47,732 nt of DNA from Bacteroidia bacterium (GTDB lineage: Bacteria > Bacteroidota > Bacteroidia > AKYH767-A > OLB10). A model generated the notes under the pieces. It had not been told where the DNA came from. It ran no database searches and saw only the letters and a list, made by a program, of their open reading frames with translations. Both the position numbers and the translations under genes were made by a program. Of the stretch, positions 1 to 7,599 are shown piece by piece. Numbering within the stretch: the first letter of the stretch is position 1; every line of letters starts with the position of its first letter. The stretch lies in contig JAEUTF010000054.1 of assembly GCA_016788185.1 (NCBI GenBank), positions 1 through 47,732 of the forward strand, read 5' to 3'.

Positions 1-378
1 CATGGAAGGGGTCCAGTCGTTGTGAAAATTCAGGTTGTGTACGATATCAAACTCCAGCTTCCTGCTTTTAACAAATCCCGGCAGGAAAAACTGCCAGAGA
101 TAATAATACAGTAAAGCGCCGCGACCGCCTTTCTTCCAGAAACGTGCCCAGTAGGGCAGGTCATAATAGACAAAGCGGATGTTGGCATATACATCGGAGG
201 GATGTTCGGCCATGTAACGCTCGATGTCCTTCCTTGTATTTTCGCGCGTCACGGCTATGACCCCGTTGAAACGGGCTATCTGCATGATAAAATTCCAGCC
301 CATGCCATCTTCCGATCCGTGATAGGGATTCACCGCATAGGCACTGACCAATACTGTTTTCTGCTTTTTCGTTTCCAT
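1..378 (-). CDS. Glycosyltransferase family 4, N-terminal part (cut by window edge)
   Basis: The first 126 codons of a gene that runs off the left edge. The protein begins METKKQKTVLVSAYAVNPY, followed by the GSEDGMGWN motif (about residues 21-29). This opening is common in GT4-like (GT-B fold) glycosyltransferases of Bacteroidota, where the glycine-rich loop lies near the acceptor and nucleotide site. A later segment reads FDIVHNLNFHNDW, another familiar feature of this group. Only the acceptor-binding half is present, so the donor-binding EX7E motif cannot be checked. It lies 14 bp downstream of the acyltransferase gene on the same strand and is probably the last gene visible in the polysaccharide operon. 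It presumably transfers a sugar to a lipid-linked glycan on the inner face of the inner membrane. The sugar is not predictable. Confidence 0.85.
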   Translation of the reverse strand, partial: METKKQKTVLVSAYAVNPYHGSEDGMGWNFIMQIARFNGVIAVTRENTRKDIERYMAEHPSDVYANIRFVYYDLPYWARFWKKGGRGALLYYYLWQFFLPGFVKSRKLEFDIVHNLNFHNDWTPSM

Positions 379-392
379 GTTCTGGTTCTCCG

Positions 393-1121
393 TCAGGCCG
401 ATTGGCTGGTCCACCGGTCCTGCTTTTGTTCTTCACTTCTGATTTTAATAACCCTGGCGGGAACACCGCCGATCACCGCGTTGGCAGGCATGTCCTTGTT
501 CACCACCGCTCCGGCCGCTATGACGCAGTTGTCGCCGATGCTGACCCCGTCGAGAATGGTGACTTTGGCGCCGATCCAGCAGTTGCGGCCGATGTGGATT
601 CCCCTGCGTTCCGTACCCTGAAGGCGGATGAGTGCATCCATGTCGGGGAAACGGTGATTTTCGGGATGACAACTCAGGTAAGGACCGATGATGCAATCGT
701 CGCCGATACTCAGGCCACCGGCACCGCCGAGGTGTGCAAATTCTCCGATGCCCACATGGCGGCCAATGCGGATGAAACGGCCCGGGTCGTTGAAAGAAAA
801 CGATACTTTCAGGCAGGAATGACCGCCAATCCACGAATAATCGCCGATGAACAATCCTTCCTTACCCCAGGCGGTGATGCTGACATAGTCGCCTAACTGT
901 ACGGCCTTGCCGAAATGAGCACGACTCTGTCCCCGCAGGCGCAGACCTTTGCCGCAGAAGAGGAGCAGCGAACGCCGGGTGCGGAACAGTTTCAGGGCGC
1001 GCAGCCAGGCCAGTGCTTTGTCGTACACGAAAGCCAGCAGCACTCCGCTGCTCACCGCAGGATCGAGGCTGAAAGCGGGATTCTTCCTCCTGCCGGCCAT
1101 AAGGATAAGGCTTCTCAGCAT
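393..1121 (-). CDS. Left-handed beta-helix (hexapeptide) O-acyltransferase
   Basis: A 242-residue protein of the hexapeptide acyltransferase family (WbbJ/Maa/Vat-like), which usually moves an acetyl group from acetyl-CoA to a sugar hydroxyl. Isoleucine-patch hexads run from about residue 75 to the C-terminus (for example IGRNCWIGAKVTILDG and VSIGDNCVIAAGAVV). The segment CHPENHRF carries the family's likely catalytic histidine, and the end GGVPARVI is typical. I chose the ATG at 1121 because it follows the stop of the methyltransferase gene by one base. An upstream in-frame ATG at 1154 would overlap that gene by 32 bp. The context suggests O-acetylation of the capsule or exopolysaccharide repeat unit. 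The acceptor is not known. Confidence 0.88.
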   Translation of the reverse strand: MLRSLILMAGRRKNPAFSLDPAVSSGVLLAFVYDKALAWLRALKLFRTRRSLLLFCGKGLRLRGQSRAHFGKAVQLGDYVSITAWGKEGLFIGDYSWIGGHSCLKVSFSFNDPGRFIRIGRHVGIGEFAHLGGAGGLSIGDDCIIGPYLSCHPENHRFPDMDALIRLQGTERRGIHIGRNCWIGAKVTILDGVSIGDNCVIAAGAVVNKDMPANAVIGGVPARVIKIRSEEQKQDRWTSQSA

Positions 1122-1122
1122 A

Positions 1123-1878
1123 TTACATTTTCCAGAAGGTGGTCTGACAGACAAAAAGGCCCATGGGCGCGAAGCCGCTGAAGCGGCGCATCTCTTTATC
1201 CTTTAGGAGTTCTGCTCCCACCCAGTTCACGGGATTGTCGCTGTTGTCCAGCACCAGCCATCCGCCTTTCCTGATTTTATTCATCATCACACGAATGCAA
1301 TCGTTGCGCCGTGTATAGTCGTTCATGCAGTCAATCAGCACCAGATCGAGGCTTTGGTCCGGGATCAGGGCCATGTCGCCGGTTGTCGCCGCTCCCTCCA
1401 TCACCTTCATGCGGATGTTTTTCTCGTGAAAACGCAGGGGACTTTTCCGGATGGTCTCCTGGATGAAACCGGCCCAGGATGCGCTGTGCTCATAGGTGGT
1501 CACCTCCGCCCCTTTTTCCAGGAACCAGAGGGTGGAATTTCCACCGCCGGCCTCTACCACCTTCATGCCCGGCTGCACGATACCTTCCAGAAATCGGATG
1601 GCATCCATCACCAGGAATGGAACCGGTTCGGGAAGAATCGGCGATTTGCGCGACTGCATCCAGGTTTTAAATACATAGGGCAACTGCATCACGCTGTACA
1701 TCGACGGGCGGTGTCCTTCATAATCGGTAAAACGAAGCGAGGCCTTCAGCGAGGCCTCCCGGCCATCGTCACAGGTCCACTCCAGGGTGGTCCTTCCCAG
1801 CAATTGGTCAATCACAGGGGTGGTGTAACGTGCCGTTACATTGTGCTGGTTGGGCGGAGTCAGTTGATTTCTTTTCAT
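1123..1878 (-). CDS. Class I SAM-dependent methyltransferase
   Basis: 251 residues with a Rossmann-type methyltransferase core. SAM motif I is VVEAGGGNSTLWFL (residues 107-120), the acidic end of strand 2 is Glu130, strand 4 is LDLVLIDC (177-184), and a later strand reads GGWLVLDNSD (205-214). The aspartate pair and the hydrophobic strand before it resemble O-methyltransferases and FkbM-like enzymes acting on glycans or small molecules, but the substrate cannot be read from the sequence. It is translationally close to the acyltransferase (one base apart) and lies 24 bp downstream of the kinase fusion gene, so it belongs to the same polysaccharide operon. A role in methylating a sugar, perhaps as chain-terminating decoration, is inference from context. 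Confidence 0.82.
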   Translation of the reverse strand: MKRNQLTPPNQHNVTARYTTPVIDQLLGRTTLEWTCDDGREASLKASLRFTDYEGHRPSMYSVMQLPYVFKTWMQSRKSPILPEPVPFLVMDAIRFLEGIVQPGMKVVEAGGGNSTLWFLEKGAEVTTYEHSASWAGFIQETIRKSPLRFHEKNIRMKVMEGAATTGDMALIPDQSLDLVLIDCMNDYTRRNDCIRVMMNKIRKGGWLVLDNSDNPVNWVGAELLKDKEMRRFSGFAPMGLFVCQTTFWKM

Positions 1879-1902
1879 GATGATAAGTTAAGGTTGGGGT
1901 GC

Positions 1903-3207
1903 TTATGCGGCAGCTGAAATGTATTCCTTCATTACAAGCTGTACGGTTTCCTGAAGATTGGTATTGTTGATGACCAGGTAATGCTGTTTTTTCGCCGAAC
2001 GACCCAGCTCCTCAAACAAGGCTTTGTATTCGCTGGTCAGCTGATTGATATCCGACTCCGACATTTCCTGCTTCCTCCGGTAAATCACTTCGGCAGGGGC
2101 AAATAAAAACACGTTTACCTGCGGCTTAAAGACGAAATGATAACACCAACGCAGAAATTTCCTTGGCAGCACGATGTTGGACCTTCGTGCATCAATGATG
2201 AAATCGAAATAATAACGGTCATACAAAACGGTATATCCGCGCAGGGTGTACCGGAAGTAGATGTAATACTGTCCCACCAGGTAATCCAGGTAGTAATAGA
2301 GGAAACGGAAAAAAGAAGATATTACATTGCGGTTGGAACCCTGCCGCGGCAGTCGCTCGCGGGTTTTCTGCTCGGCTTCCTTCCTGCCATGCAGGTATGT
2401 GCTCAGGATGGGAAGCAGGGAAGGACGGTGGCGCAAAACCACTGTTTTCTGCCGGTACTTCCGCTCCAGCATCCCCTTTACCTCGTCAATGATGGTGGAT
2501 TTTCCCGCACCATCCACTCCGCTGAAGGTAACGGTAAGGCCATGGTGACAAACCGAATCGCGGAGGACATCCCCCACGTAACGTACACGGTGAAAGATGC
2601 GACGAAATCCCCGGTTCACGGAAAGGCTGCTCACATGGGTCCGGATCTTTTTAGCAAACCTGGTTTTGTACTCGTACAATTCATCCAGCACATTGATGTT
2701 TACTTTGTAGCGGCCCGTGAGGTGAGTGAAAATTACGGCTCTCTCCTCGGCGCCGAACGCGCTGAAATAATCCCGGTACTTCTGCGGCACCGACGATTCG
2801 TTGAGAAGGTAAAACAACATGATGTACTCGAAATTGTGGTGGTGGGAAGCCAGCTTCAGCCCTTCCCGGCTCAGGATATGTCCGTCCAGCACTTCATCCG
2901 GATCGAGATACAGGATACCCTTGCGGTCGAAGCGGTGCAGCAGATCCAGCTCGAGGTAGGAGCCGTCACGGAAATAGAGACTGATGAAGGTGGCAAACGA
3001 CTTTTTGTTAAAATGCATTTTCTCAATGCCGGATCCCTCCCGAATAATCTCCAGGAATCGACCCTTCTCCTCGTGTCCGATGACCATATCGATGTCAGAG
3101 GACTCGGGCAGGGCGGCCATGCCGGGATGAATGAACTTCAGCAACGCATAGCGCAGGGAGCTGATCTCCCTGAAAAAATACGCTATAAACGATGCGCGCT
3201 GGTTCAT
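1903..3207 (-). CDS. Nucleotidyltransferase-like domain fused to thymidylate-kinase-like P-loop kinase
   Basis: 434 residues with two domains. Residues about 15-125 resemble a minimal nucleotidyltransferase fold: LPESSDIDMVI (33-43) supplies the paired aspartates, and YLELDLL (84-90) supplies the third acidic strand. From about residue 222 there is a P-loop kinase of the thymidylate kinase type. It has Walker A FSGVDGAGKST (228-238), a DRYYFDFIID segment matching the DR(Y/H) motif, and an arginine-rich lid (YRRKQEMSES). It is about twice the length of dTMP kinase (roughly 210 residues), so it is unlikely to be the housekeeping Tmk. Such thymidylate-kinase-like proteins occur in polysaccharide clusters. 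The gene lies two bases downstream of the phosphotransferase gene, so the two are probably co-translated. The substrate is unknown; a glycan or a lipid-linked intermediate is a guess. Confidence 0.78.
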   Translation of the reverse strand: MNQRASFIAYFFREISSLRYALLKFIHPGMAALPESSDIDMVIGHEEKGRFLEIIREGSGIEKMHFNKKSFATFISLYFRDGSYLELDLLHRFDRKGILYLDPDEVLDGHILSREGLKLASHHHNFEYIMLFYLLNESSVPQKYRDYFSAFGAEERAVIFTHLTGRYKVNINVLDELYEYKTRFAKKIRTHVSSLSVNRGFRRIFHRVRYVGDVLRDSVCHHGLTVTFSGVDGAGKSTIIDEVKGMLERKYRQKTVVLRHRPSLLPILSTYLHGRKEAEQKTRERLPRQGSNRNVISSFFRFLYYYLDYLVGQYYIYFRYTLRGYTVLYDRYYFDFIIDARRSNIVLPRKFLRWCYHFVFKPQVNVFLFAPAEVIYRRKQEMSESDINQLTSEYKALFEELGRSAKKQHYLVINNTNLQETVQLVMKEYISAAA

Positions 3208-3209
3208 CT

Positions 3210-4562
3210 TTATTTGATGCTTTTCTTCATCATGGACAGGCTATCTTCAATGGCTGCTGTCCAGGCGGTGATCATCCACTGACTCTGCATGAGCAATTCC
3301 TTTTCGCCGAGGTACTGCCGCACATAATGGCTCACGTTGAAGAGAAGGTAAAGCGCATGGTGCAGTTGCACCTTGATGCCGTATTTCTGTATCATGTGCA
3401 TAACCAGGGGCTGGCGGCTCCAGGAGTGGATGGCGTCCCTGACTTCAGGATAATTTTTCCGCTGCTGTAAAATGACGCTCTGGTAGCTGAAGTGAAAGAG
3501 GTCAAAGAGCATGGGGATGCCGTTTCTGGCCATCTCCCAGTCGTACACATATAGGCGTTGTTCGTCGCAATACATGTTCCAGGGTGTGAAGTCGCCGTGT
3601 GAAACGGATACCGGCACCGTTAGGCCCTGGGGCAATTCGAGGTAGAGTTGACGGAGCAGTTCCACGAGACGGAGGGTAGCCGTCTGGTCGATCGTGTTGA
3701 TGAAGACCAGTTCGCGGTTCAGGAAATCCATGTTCGAACAGAGCGTACTCCAGGCTTCTGTTTCGGAAAGCGCCTTGCGCTCGTGGCTGAGGGCGTATAA
3801 TTCGGCCAGCGCGGCGATATGAATGGCCGTGATGCGCTCGGCGGAAATACAGATCCTTGGCTTGACATCCGACAAACGGGCATGCCCGTTGACCCGCTTC
3901 GAAATGCTGGGCAGACTCAATGTACTGAAGTCGTAATTACTGAGCGTTTTTACCATGTTGTATTCGTTTTCAACCAGCTTTTCAGCCTCTTTCGTTAACG
4001 GAATTTTTATGAATGCGCTCTCCCGTTTTCCGGTCTGTACATGCAGCACGATCTTCCGGGTGGCGCCCCGCGTACCGGTGAAGAAGCTGCAGGATTCGGC
4101 ATCGTCCATTCCGTAACGCTCTTGTACTGTTTCAAACAGCTTTTGTTGCACCAGGAAACTACCTGAAAAGAGAAAACTCCCTTGTCCCAGTTTCCAGGCA
4201 AGCCGGGTCAGCGTTTTGTATAAACCCGATTTAAGCGAAGCGGCATTGTAGAGGGAGAGATGTCCGGCTTCACGGCTATGATTCGGGAAAAACCAACGGA
4301 TGCTGCCATCGGGATTATTGATAAAGGCCATTTCCATCCAGGGACCTTCGTCGCTGTTGGATAGGTACAATCTCATGCTGGAGGACTGCAAATCCGCCAC
4401 CAGCAGCGGAGCCGCTTCCGGATCACCCGTGGCACCTGAACATGGACCTTTCTGCTCTCCCATTAGTTTTTTGGAGGGATCCAACACGTAAAGGTCACTG
4501 CCGGGAGCAAACAAATCACGTAAAAGAAGCAGATCGGTAAGGTAAATTGCCTGGGTTTTCAT
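3210..4562 (-). CDS. APH/choline-kinase family phosphotransferase
   Basis: 450 residues. The C-terminal half carries the kinase signature of the aminoglycoside phosphotransferase/choline kinase superfamily: HGDFTPWN (322-329), with catalytic Asp324 and metal-binding Asn329, and DWE (341-343), equivalent to the DFG metal site. A glycine-rich strand FTGTRGATRK (161-170), AFIKIPL with Lys186 and ENEYNMVKTL with Glu200 form a plausible ATP-binding N-lobe. The first 150 residues match nothing I recognise. The start overlaps the end of the O-antigen ligase gene by 47 bp, and the gene ends two bases before the kinase fusion. Within a polysaccharide locus this suggests phosphorylation of a glycan or its precursor rather than antibiotic resistance. 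That is inference. Confidence 0.8.
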   Translation of the reverse strand: MKTQAIYLTDLLLLRDLFAPGSDLYVLDPSKKLMGEQKGPCSGATGDPEAAPLLVADLQSSSMRLYLSNSDEGPWMEMAFINNPDGSIRWFFPNHSREAGHLSLYNAASLKSGLYKTLTRLAWKLGQGSFLFSGSFLVQQKLFETVQERYGMDDAESCSFFTGTRGATRKIVLHVQTGKRESAFIKIPLTKEAEKLVENEYNMVKTLSNYDFSTLSLPSISKRVNGHARLSDVKPRICISAERITAIHIAALAELYALSHERKALSETEAWSTLCSNMDFLNRELVFINTIDQTATLRLVELLRQLYLELPQGLTVPVSVSHGDFTPWNMYCDEQRLYVYDWEMARNGIPMLFDLFHFSYQSVILQQRKNYPEVRDAIHSWSRQPLVMHMIQKYGIKVQLHHALYLLFNVSHYVRQYLGEKELLMQSQWMITAWTAAIEDSLSMMKKSIK

Positions 4563-5820
4563 GGCCGGTATGGCCCTTTATACGCCGACGCTCGCCGAGA
4601 GGTTCCGCGGCAAGCGAGAAAACGAGGAATAAATAGAAGAGGATACCGTAATTGGTTTCACCGAAAATCCCGAACTCGGTCATGGAATTGATCAGCAGCG
4701 GTATCATCAGCAGTCCGCTCATGAACCTGGAACTACGGTCGGCGACACGGCGCAGGGTCCAGAAAAACACAGCGAGTTGTACGAGTACAATCGAAAATCC
4801 TACCAGTCCGAGGCCGAGCAAGACCTGGAGGAAGGTATTGTGCGTCATGGCTCCGGCATAGGCATTGAGCGACTCGAACTTATCAGCATAATCGATGCGC
4901 ATGTAGCCGTATCCCAACCAGGGTTCACGGGGGAAATTGTAGGTGAGCAGATCGTGCCAGAAGGGAAGACGGCCGGTGAGGGTAATCAATTCCGACAGCT
5001 GATCCTGTTTTACGAAAAAAGACCATCCGGCAAAGGGAATCAGCGCCAGAGCAACGGCGAAGAAGAGTACCCGGTGAAGCCGTTTGCCATTGGCAAAAGC
5101 ATACATCAGCAATACCAGCATGAGGGCGATGAAAGAGGAGCGCGAACCGGTAAGCAGGAGCAGCTGCACCAGCATGCCCATCGCCAGGAGGATGCTGATC
5201 CTCCATTTCTTATCCTGCTGCACCCGGGGCAGAAGGCAGGTGATGCCGATCACGAAGAGCATACCCAGTTCATTGGGATTGATGATATAGCCGCCCAGGC
5301 GACTCACGGATCCGCCGTGGGTAAGGCGATAGAAATGATCGGGATCGAGGAGGAGTCCGGCCGCAAAGCAGAAGCCGGTCAGCACCACGGCCGGAGCAAT
5401 CAGCCGTTGCAGGCTGAAGGCGTCGCCGGGATGCTGCTGCCGCCACATCAGCAGGAGACGGATGTAGAGGAAGGCGAAGAGAAATCCTTCCGCATCCATC
5501 AGCCATTGCAGCAGGCTGGCGCTGAAAGAACTGCTCCATAACAGCGAGGCAGCCCCGAAGAGGAGATACAATCCGTACAGCCATATGGGCAGCGGATTGG
5601 CAAGGGTTGCTGATCCTGCAGCCACTTTTCTCTGCTGAAAAAAAACGCTGATAAACAGCAGGAACGTGAGGGCGATGCGAAGCCCGGCTTTCAGCGTCTG
5701 TACCAGCACGAGGTTGTCGGAGAGCATGAAATAGGAGGCTATGCGCAGCGTGAGTACCAGGATCAGGAAATTCCGGCCTGCCGCAGGTGCAGCGCTCCAC
5801 AAAGAAGGTTTATTCTTCAT
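4516..5820 (-). CDS. O-antigen ligase / Wzy-type polymerase family membrane protein
   Basis: 434 residues with about ten to twelve hydrophobic membrane segments. It carries the features of the Wzy_C/O-antigen ligase superfamily: RLGGYIINPNELG (174-186), TGSRSSF (224-230), TGRLPFW (282-288), WLGYGYM (301-307) and HNTFLQ (327-332), the periplasmic-loop histidine motif. Proteins of this family either polymerise undecaprenyl-linked repeat units or ligate finished glycan to an acceptor. With a flippase, a chain-length protein and an OPX exporter upstream, a Wzy-type polymerase role is the simpler reading. The start codon overlaps the stop of the upstream glycosyltransferase by four bases (ATGA), indicating translational coupling. 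The last 47 bp overlap the phosphotransferase gene. Confidence 0.85.
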   Translation of the reverse strand: MKNKPSLWSAAPAAGRNFLILVLTLRIASYFMLSDNLVLVQTLKAGLRIALTFLLFISVFFQQRKVAAGSATLANPLPIWLYGLYLLFGAASLLWSSSFSASLLQWLMDAEGFLFAFLYIRLLLMWRQQHPGDAFSLQRLIAPAVVLTGFCFAAGLLLDPDHFYRLTHGGSVSRLGGYIINPNELGMLFVIGITCLLPRVQQDKKWRISILLAMGMLVQLLLLTGSRSSFIALMLVLLMYAFANGKRLHRVLFFAVALALIPFAGWSFFVKQDQLSELITLTGRLPFWHDLLTYNFPREPWLGYGYMRIDYADKFESLNAYAGAMTHNTFLQVLLGLGLVGFSIVLVQLAVFFWTLRRVADRSSRFMSGLLMIPLLINSMTEFGIFGETNYGILFYLFLVFSLAAEPLGERRRIKGHTGHENPGNLPYRSASFT

Positions 5821-6950
5821 CGCAGCACCGCGTTTTTAACCTGATACACATCGAGTAGCCTGCGGGCCACAGCCAGCCAGTTGAACTCCCGGCTCACCAT
5901 TTCCCTGGCCCGTTCTCCCATTTCGGTATGCAGGCCCTGGCGGTAATACTTTTCAAAATCAAAGAGTGCTTTTTCTATGCTGGCGGCATTGCTCTGACGC
6001 AGGTGCAGGCCGCAGCGGTATTGCTCCACCTGCTGCCCTACATTGGTGGCTGTGCTCACCATGAGTGTCCTTCCCAAGGCACCGGCTTCCAACACGGCGG
6101 TGGGTGACCCTTCTGAGCGGGAGGGATGGCAAAAGAGGTCCATGTTGGCGATCCGGTTCAGCTTGTCTTTGCCGTAGCGGGCACCCATAAACTGCACCCG
6201 TTCGCTGATGCGGAGCTGCCTGCACAGGGCTTCCAGTTTCGGCCGGTCAGGACCATCGCCAATGAGCCAGAGCTCGCCGTCTCCTTCTTTCCGGCAATAA
6301 GCCGCGAAGCCTTCCAGCAGGGTATCGAGTCCTTTGTAATAGATATCGAGGCGGCCGCAGAATCCGAAAACCGGATTGCGGCGCCGTTGCATGTTGCTGA
6401 AATCAAAATGAAGTTCACTGAAGTCCTGGCCATTCGGTATCACCACTTTATTCTGCAGCCGCACCACGCTGGCGATGTGATCAAATTCGCTTTGCCCCAG
6501 GAACTGCACCTTGAGGGCATCGCGGAGAATAGCCTTTTCAAACTGACTGATGTAGACTTTCTTCACCCACTTGTTCTTTTCGAGGGCGATGCGGTTGAAG
6601 GCGCCGTGGGGAGTATAAACATAGGCCAGTTTCATGTCTTTCAGCAACCTGGTCACTTTGTAAAAATCGGTGATGAAAGCGCCGTGAATGTGAAAAACAG
6701 TGTCCTTCTCTTGCTGTGATATGGCATACATGAGTTTCGGATCCAGGTCGCGGTAAATGGGCTGGGCCCGGAAGAGGTAAGTGGGGAAAGGACGCGGGTA
6801 CACGGCCTGGTCGGGCGTCCGGGTGATGCCCCAGATTTCGACGGGGATCTGCAACTCGTAAAAACTCATAGCGAGATGATGCGCCACCTTGTTCACGCCG
6901 TTCATGCGCTCGGGGTTCGCCTTTCCCAACACCAGGTGGATGACCTTCAT
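5817..6950 (-). CDS. Glycosyltransferase family 4
   Basis: 377 residues with a GT-B fold. The N-terminal acceptor domain starts MKVIHLVLGKANPERMNGV, with the usual N-K-V-A-H-H-L helix. The C-terminal donor domain has GFCGRLDIYYKGLD (G-R-D...KG phosphate-binding loop) and FCHPSRSEGSPTAVLEA, which contains the EX7E nucleotide-sugar motif. This is a retaining sugar transferase at the cytoplasmic face of the inner membrane, acting on a lipid-linked repeat unit. It is the first gene after the 1.7-kb repeat tract, so it must either be read through from the flippase gene or have its own promoter in that tract. I do not see a convincing -7 box in the 100 bp upstream. The donor sugar is not predictable. 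Confidence 0.9.
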   Translation of the reverse strand: MKVIHLVLGKANPERMNGVNKVAHHLAMSFYELQIPVEIWGITRTPDQAVYPRPFPTYLFRAQPIYRDLDPKLMYAISQQEKDTVFHIHGAFITDFYKVTRLLKDMKLAYVYTPHGAFNRIALEKNKWVKKVYISQFEKAILRDALKVQFLGQSEFDHIASVVRLQNKVVIPNGQDFSELHFDFSNMQRRRNPVFGFCGRLDIYYKGLDTLLEGFAAYCRKEGDGELWLIGDGPDRPKLEALCRQLRISERVQFMGARYGKDKLNRIANMDLFCHPSRSEGSPTAVLEAGALGRTLMVSTATNVGQQVEQYRCGLHLRQSNAASIEKALFDFEKYYRQGLHTEMGERAREMVSREFNWLAVARRLLDVYQVKNAVLR

Positions 6951-7080
6951 AACAACTTCTCATACGTGTAAGGCGGATGTAAGGTTTCGGAAGAAAATGT
7001 GAAATTTTGATGTCGCCGGGAGGCGGATGAGGGGCATGGAAGGAGGGCACAATGTTCCTGTTGTTCAGGAAGATCCATGT

Positions 7081-7440
7081 CCGGTTTCACATAATTCTGT
7101 GCTTTCCCCCCAATGATCATCCCTGCACCGAATTTCACCCTTCTTTACGGAAAAGGTGCGGGAAGGGAGAACATTTTCAAGCCGAAGCTTAAAAAAATAC
7201 GCCAGAGCAAATCATAATGTATCATAAGCCATCATGAAAATCAGCGACCCGTTTCACATTATATTCTGCTCAGATCGTTATAGTCTTTGCTGCACCGAAT
7301 TACACCTTCCTTTACCGAGAAGGGAAGGGAAAACATTTTCAAGTTGAAGCTTTATAACTACCCCAAAACAAATCATATTGAATCATAAGCCATCATGAAA
7401 ATCAGCGGCCAGTTTCACCTAATACATTACGAGATGCCTA
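7081..7440. repeat. Degenerate 161-167 bp tandem direct repeat (2.2 copies)
   Basis: Copy 1 is 7081-7247, copy 2 is 7248-7408, and a partial third copy starts at 7409. Each starts with CCNGTTTCAC and ends with ATCATGAAAATCAGCG. Shared internal blocks include CTGCACCGAATT, GGGAGAACATTTTCAAG or its variant, and AATCATAAGCCATCATGAA. Between these blocks the copies have diverged by substitutions and small indels, so the duplication is not recent. It carries no convincing coding potential. It differs from the hairpin repeat to its right and has no GGGGAC hairpin. Confidence 0.85.
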
Positions 7441-7599
7441 TGATAGGCCGGGATTCTTTCAAGACTTTTCATGGCAATTCTAAAAATAAAATGCAGATAT
7501 ACCTCCTACTACCCCGAAAACATAAGTATTCATCCGAAAGAAAAGAATAGTTCACCAGGGAACAACAATATCCTCGCGCAAATGGATTAGTATAAAAAA

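Noticed and set aside
1903-3207. Housekeeping thymidylate kinase (tmk)
   Set aside because: The protein is about twice the normal length, carries an extra nucleotidyltransferase-like domain and sits inside a polysaccharide operon.
3210-4562. Aminoglycoside resistance gene
   Set aside because: Only the general kinase motifs match; the long unrelated N-terminus and the operon context point to glycan-related phosphorylation.
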